DNA from: Gammaproteobacteria bacterium | GTDB lineage: Bacteria > Pseudomonadota > Gammaproteobacteria > Coxiellales > Coxiellaceae | DNA length: 64,000 nucleotides | Direction: 5' to 3' | Assembly: GCA_023266215.1 (NCBI GenBank) | Contig: JAHFRQ010000006.1 | Span: forward strand, 1-64,000 | Part shown: piece by piece, positions 60,989 to 64,000 of the stretch | How positions within the stretch are numbered: position 1 is the stretch's first letter | How the letters are laid out: each line of letters opens with the position of its first letter | The notes under the pieces: model-generated | The model's input: only the letters and a program-made list of their open reading frames with translations | Database searches by the model: none | Told to the model about the DNA's origin: nothing | Position numbers and translations under genes: made by a program

Positions 60989-61828
60989 TTACCTATTCGA
61001 AAGATAATCCATTACGCTAAAAATGCCGGATTCTAAAATGATTTTTACAAGTTGAGTTTGTTTAAAGCACCCTAATTTTCTTCTAATATTCTCTAAGTGG
61101 GTTTGGACTGTTTTAACATGAATATTTTCAATAAGCGCAGTTTCTTCTGCTGTTTTTCCTTGAACTAACCAATAAATGCATTGTGCTTCTTTTGAGGTAA
61201 GATATACATTAGAATATGAGCCTTTTAAATAATATCGATTAATTTTTGTTTTTTCTAAAAAGTCAGAAAATGCCAGTTTATTTTTATTTAAATTATTATC
61301 AAATAAATTTTGTGTTAAAGGGATAATAATTTTTTCATGCTCTCCTTTCATAATTAATTTATTCGCTTGTTCTTTAAAATAAAGCATAAAGCGTAAAAAC
61401 AAATTATTGTGCGCCTTATAGATCATGGCATCTTTTGTGTCAAATGAAAAAATTTCAAAGTAATTAAGACCGGGTGATACAAATGTTACGCCGTGATACA
61501 AGCCTAATTGATTATTGAGTTCTTGCTCAAACTTTTCTTCTTCTTTTGAATCATCGTTTAAGCGATTAATATTCCAAGCATATTGACCTTCTTTTAGATA
61601 TTCTGGAAACTCGCCATCAAACCACATTTTTTGATAGCGATTTTGTTCGTAGACATAGCGCGTGCAATCAGGATAATTAGAAAGTAAAATGCGAGAGCCA
61701 TCACCGTATAATTTAAGATAACGAAAATGCTTGATACTCAGTGTATCTGCTAACGGGGTGATAATCTTATTAATCTCATTTGCGGATGTGATTGATAAAT
61801 GATTTTCATCAATGTGTTTTGACATCAT
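60989..61828 (-). CDS. LuxR-type transcriptional regulator
   Basis: 279 aa. The C-terminal HTH (about 210-268) reads LTSKEAQCIYWLVQGKTAEE ... HVKTVQTHLENIRRKLG, the full GerE/LuxR signature. The N-terminal ~190 residues are an alpha/beta sensor-like domain of the kind fused to LuxR HTH in Legionellales regulators; a ligand is not evident. It is the first gene of the operon with the NACHT protein (6-base gap). Its predicted promoter has an extended -10 (TGCTATAAT) and a palindrome centred near -44, the position used by LuxR activators, so autoactivation is likely. Confidence 0.85.
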   Translation of the reverse strand: MMSKHIDENHLSITSANEINKIITPLADTLSIKHFRYLKLYGDGSRILLSNYPDCTRYVYEQNRYQKMWFDGEFPEYLKEGQYAWNINRLNDDSKEEEKFEQELNNQLGLYHGVTFVSPGLNYFEIFSFDTKDAMIYKAHNNLFLRFMLYFKEQANKLIMKGEHEKIIIPLTQNLFDNNLNKNKLAFSDFLEKTKINRYYLKGSYSNVYLTSKEAQCIYWLVQGKTAEETALIENIHVKTVQTHLENIRRKLGCFKQTQLVKIILESGIFSVMDYLSNR

Positions 61829-61866
61829 CTTACGTAATTACCTGTTGATTTTGACTATTTTTTTGT

Positions 61867-61913
61867 ATTATAGCAAAACTAGTCTAATTCTCCCTAGGTA
61901 ATTATACCGATAT
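61867..61913 (-). promoter_or_regulatory. luxR-NACHT promoter with shared regulatory palindrome, copy 3
   Basis: On the minus strand TGCTATAAT (TATAAT at 61872-61867) is an extended -10 box with no good -35. TAGGTAATTATACCGATAT lies at 61895-61913, centred about 44 bases upstream of the expected start point. Weak -35 plus an activator-position dyad fits a LuxR-activated promoter. The same site may serve the divergent cupin gene. Confidence 0.7.
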
Positions 61914-61974
61914 GAATGGCTATAAGGTCTGAGAAAATAAGAGCCCAAATGCTTTATCTAGCGGAGACAATGAA

Positions 61975-62457
61975 ATGCCACAAAGAGAAAAAATTCAATT
62001 TAATCAATGCACTGTTGATTTATCCCGTGACGGCCACATTAGCATTATAACACCCGATGAAACACTATCATTTGATGAGCTAGAAGAAAGGCGAGTATTT
62101 GATAATAACAAGGGTGAAACCGTCATTGAATATTCTGGCCTAGCCAGCGATGGAAACACAGATAGAAGCCTTGCAAAGGCAACCTATCAGGCAGGTGGCT
62201 TTTCACAACTACATTATCACGTTGAGCGCGTGGAAGATTATTATATTCTTGAAGGCAGAGCGCAAGTTATTCTCGATGGCATTGCGCATGAATTATCAGT
62301 TGGTGATTGCATCACTATTCCCGCTCAAAAAAATCATGAGGTTCATAATATCACCACAGAGAATGGATTATTAATTTTAATTGTCAAATGCACGCCGTCG
62401 TGGATTGTTGAAGATTATAATTTAGTGAATGAGCCTGCTTGTTCTTTTCATTCTTAA
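61975..62457 (+). CDS. Cupin-domain protein
   Basis: 160 aa, single cupin in the C-terminal two thirds. Motif 1 is HYHVERVEDYYILEGRAQV (metal ligands H-x-H, later E) and motif 2 is LSVGDCITIPAQKNHEVHN (last His ligand). Such proteins are often mannose-6-phosphate isomerase-like sugar binders, dioxygenases or regulators; substrate unknown. Divergent from luxR with 146 bases between them, sharing the palindrome at 61895-61913. Confidence 0.75.
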   Translation: MPQREKIQFNQCTVDLSRDGHISIITPDETLSFDELEERRVFDNNKGETVIEYSGLASDGNTDRSLAKATYQAGGFSQLHYHVERVEDYYILEGRAQVILDGIAHELSVGDCITIPAQKNHEVHNITTENGLLILIVKCTPSWIVEDYNLVNEPACSFHS

Positions 62458-62608
62458 CTTTAACCAAAACTACATAGGCAATCTAAAACTGCCATGAAAA
62501 AAATGAAAGTGGGTATCCAACATGATTGATAAATATAAATATCGCAAGTAACCTCGTCTGTTGACAGTAGTTACCATATATGTTAACCTTCAAAAGAGGT
62601 AAAGCATC

Positions 62609-62929
62609 ATGGTTAAACAATCTTTCACGGCACATCAAAAATTAAAACAAGCGATGCTACGCGATCCTGTTGCGCACGCAGAATATGAAGCATTTAAATT
62701 GGAGTTAGAAGTTGCAGAACAGCTAAAAGCTGCCAGAGAAAAAGTTCATTTATCTCAAACAGACGTAGCTAATCAAATGCAAACACAAAAACCCGCAATT
62801 GCAAGATTAGAAGCTGCGGGCGGTAAAGGAAAGCATTCGCCAACGATTAAAACACTATCAAAATTTGCAACTGCAATCGGCTTTGATTTACGCATCAAGC
62901 TTGTTCAAAAGAAGAGACAGGTTGGTTAA
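62609..62929 (+). CDS. HigA-like XRE antitoxin without a visible toxin
   Basis: 106 aa; GAGGT precedes ATG 62609. The N-terminal FTAHQKLKQAMLRDPVAHAEYEAF is the usual lead-in of HigA2/MqsA-type antitoxins that follow a HigB/RelE toxin. The HTH is at about 37-90 (LKAAREKVHLSQTDVANQMQTQKPAIARLE). Only 150 bases separate it from the cupin gene and they hold no toxin frame, and the gene downstream is not a toxin of this family. TTGACA at 62561 may be its -35. Probably an orphan antitoxin or regulator. Confidence 0.7.
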   Translation: MVKQSFTAHQKLKQAMLRDPVAHAEYEAFKLELEVAEQLKAAREKVHLSQTDVANQMQTQKPAIARLEAAGGKGKHSPTIKTLSKFATAIGFDLRIKLVQKKRQVG

Positions 62930-63026
62930 AAACTTTTAAGTGTATGTATTGAGCCAAACCGTTTCGCGGCAGCTTAAAAATCTTTAATTTTCATGTAATT
63001 TAAATTACTAAACTTTGGTAATATGC

Positions 63027-63032
63027 TATAAT
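63027..63032 (+). promoter_or_regulatory. Extended -10 promoter element
   Basis: TGCTATAAT (TATAAT at 63027-63032), 44 bases before the start of the 273-aa gene. No clear -35, as expected for extended -10 promoters. Confidence 0.55.
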
Positions 63033-63075
63033 TATTCAGCATGAAATTAACTTTTAAAATAAATATGAGATTAAA

Positions 63076-63897
63076 ATGAGAGCATCGTGGCTACAATCCA
63101 ATTTATTTAAACCCAGCAAGAAACACCTGTTTGATCTTGGTAAAAAGTTAGTATTACCAAACGACTTGGGTTTTGTCATCAAGCTATCAGATGATAAAGA
63201 AGAAAACGAGAGCATTTCTAACTATAGAAAAAAATGTGTTAAAGAAATATGCCAGCTCATTAAAAAAAATCCGGATAAAGTAAGTATTTTAGTCACAGGT
63301 GCCGCATTGGGTGTGAAACAAGATTCAATTGATGCTACGATGAAGATGGTCAATGAAACCAGAAGGCTGCTGTTTAGTGGGCAGCCTATCACTGCAGAAA
63401 TGGAGGATAATGCTTATTGGGGACACATTTCACTATATCACCCCAGCGATGAAATTATCGTTAGTCATTCTGGCATTTCCCCTGAAAATCCAGTATCTTT
63501 TAATACTTATTTGAAACGCGATGTAAAAACCGCTGTTGATGAACCCAGTGATGCGAGATATTTTGCGCAGCTTTCATCTTCATTATTTTTAACAAATGAG
63601 CATACTAAGCCTAAAAAAGAAGACTACGAATTAATGGAAAACAATTGCGCCGTAGCAGTAAGAAAATGGGCAGAGTTGCCTGTGGGTAGTGTGGGTAATA
63701 ATCCACTGGAAACTTTTCATCGTGTCTTGATTGATATTGTTCTTCTGAAGATTGATGAATATTCTCGTAAAGAAATATCTGACGAAATCATAAACTTTGG
63801 GATTGCAAGAGATGTATATACAGTTTCAATGCAAGAAGCAAAGCGTAGAGAGCAACTAAAATTAGAAAATATTCCAACTCCAGGATTTAAAAAATAA
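63076..63897 (+). CDS. 273-aa orphan protein
   Basis: Soluble, no signal peptide. Segments of note are CVKEICQLIKKNPDKVSILVTGAALG (about 55-80), AYWGHISLYHPSDEIIVSHSGISPEN (about 117-142) and NNPLETFHRVLIDIVLLKIDEY. I do not recognise the family. The single-gene unit with its own promoter and the plasmid setting are like those of the other effector-like orphans, but nothing in the sequence proves secretion. Confidence 0.55.
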   Translation: MRASWLQSNLFKPSKKHLFDLGKKLVLPNDLGFVIKLSDDKEENESISNYRKKCVKEICQLIKKNPDKVSILVTGAALGVKQDSIDATMKMVNETRRLLFSGQPITAEMEDNAYWGHISLYHPSDEIIVSHSGISPENPVSFNTYLKRDVKTAVDEPSDARYFAQLSSSLFLTNEHTKPKKEDYELMENNCAVAVRKWAELPVGSVGNNPLETFHRVLIDIVLLKIDEYSRKEISDEIINFGIARDVYTVSMQEAKRREQLKLENIPTPGFKK

Positions 63898-63931
63898 ATT
63901 TTTATAATATATAACGCGGGGAATTAAGATT

Positions 63932-64000
63932 ATGAGAAAAATTACGCAGCGATTGTTTGCAAATCCAGTGTGCACTGTTGAGTCAAGTTTTGATCCATTA
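63932..64000 (+). CDS. N-terminus of an unidentified gene (continues beyond window)
   Basis: GCGGGGAATTAAGATT precedes ATG 63932; 23 codons are visible (MRKITQRLFANPVCTVESSF...). The opening is similar to that of the 240-aa orphan at 47084. Too little remains for a family call. Confidence 0.5.
   Translation, partial: MRKITQRLFANPVCTVESSFDPL

Noticed and set aside
62458-62608. Search for a HigB/RelE-type toxin upstream of the XRE gene
   Set aside because: Only fragments of about 10 codons are present in the 150-base gap.

Overview
The window looks like about 64 kb of a large conjugative plasmid from an intracellular gammaproteobacterium, most likely in the order Legionellales (Coxiella, Legionella, Aquicella or Berkiella type). 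The evidence is low GC, an lvh-like type IVA secretion operon without a virB1, several large eukaryotic-like proteins (ankyrin, F-box-like, Nudix, TPR, NACHT/HEAT) and a Ti-type MOBQ relaxase. The order-level placement is an inference from gene content. No rRNA, tRNA or CRISPR array was seen.

Layout: 1-620 holds the end of one gene and a decayed parA with its palindromic operators. 1125-6646 carries two ankyrin-repeat, effector-like genes. 6724-11480 is the plasmid core: a parA-parB-RHH operon read leftwards, a parS-like 16-mer behind it, four iterons and a Rep_3-type initiator read rightwards. 11538-16228 is accessory: an AlbA_2/HATPase protein, a truncated SGNH hydrolase, an HTH gene, a wHTH-nucleotidyltransferase pair and a methyltransferase. 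16432-18880 is a leftward operon of an S24-type repressor, a 97-aa orphan, yhhQ and queC.

18881-31153 is the conjugation operon. A TTGACT-17-TAATAT promoter has a perfect operator palindrome as its spacer. It drives a winged-helix protein, virB2-B3-B4-B5-B7-B6-B8-B9-B10-B11, virD4 and a lipoprotein. 31154-38364 is a cargo hotspot between the lipoprotein gene and the relaxase gene. The 3' ends of both flanking genes occur twice, once as remnants, so two cargo cassettes (AbiE toxin-antitoxin and a DUF234-type ATPase) lie in two tandem 'slots'. 38365-39084 contains a recognisable MOBQ oriT and two small traC/traD-like genes.

39108-50114 carries a large TPR protein, a Sel1-like protein, a 33-aa lysine-rich histone-like peptide, a second AlbA_2 protein, a PhnA homologue, a frameshifted RHH gene, three orphans and a membrane protein/HNH-like gene pair. 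50115-50881 holds fragments, including an IS30-type transposase N-terminus. 50882-56552 is a run of three large orphans. 56768-61828 is a leftward luxR-NACHT operon; the 1404-aa NACHT protein starts with a domain resembling S-adenosylhomocysteine hydrolase. The window ends with a cupin, an XRE antitoxin-like gene, an orphan and the start of another gene.

The most unusual observation is a 19-20 bp near-palindrome (consensus TMGGTAAWTATACCGATA) found in three places: just upstream of the predicted luxR promoter, upstream of the 1261-aa orphan, and upstream of the 151-aa orphan. It suggests one LuxR-controlled regulon joining the SAHH-NACHT protein to the neighbouring orphan operon.
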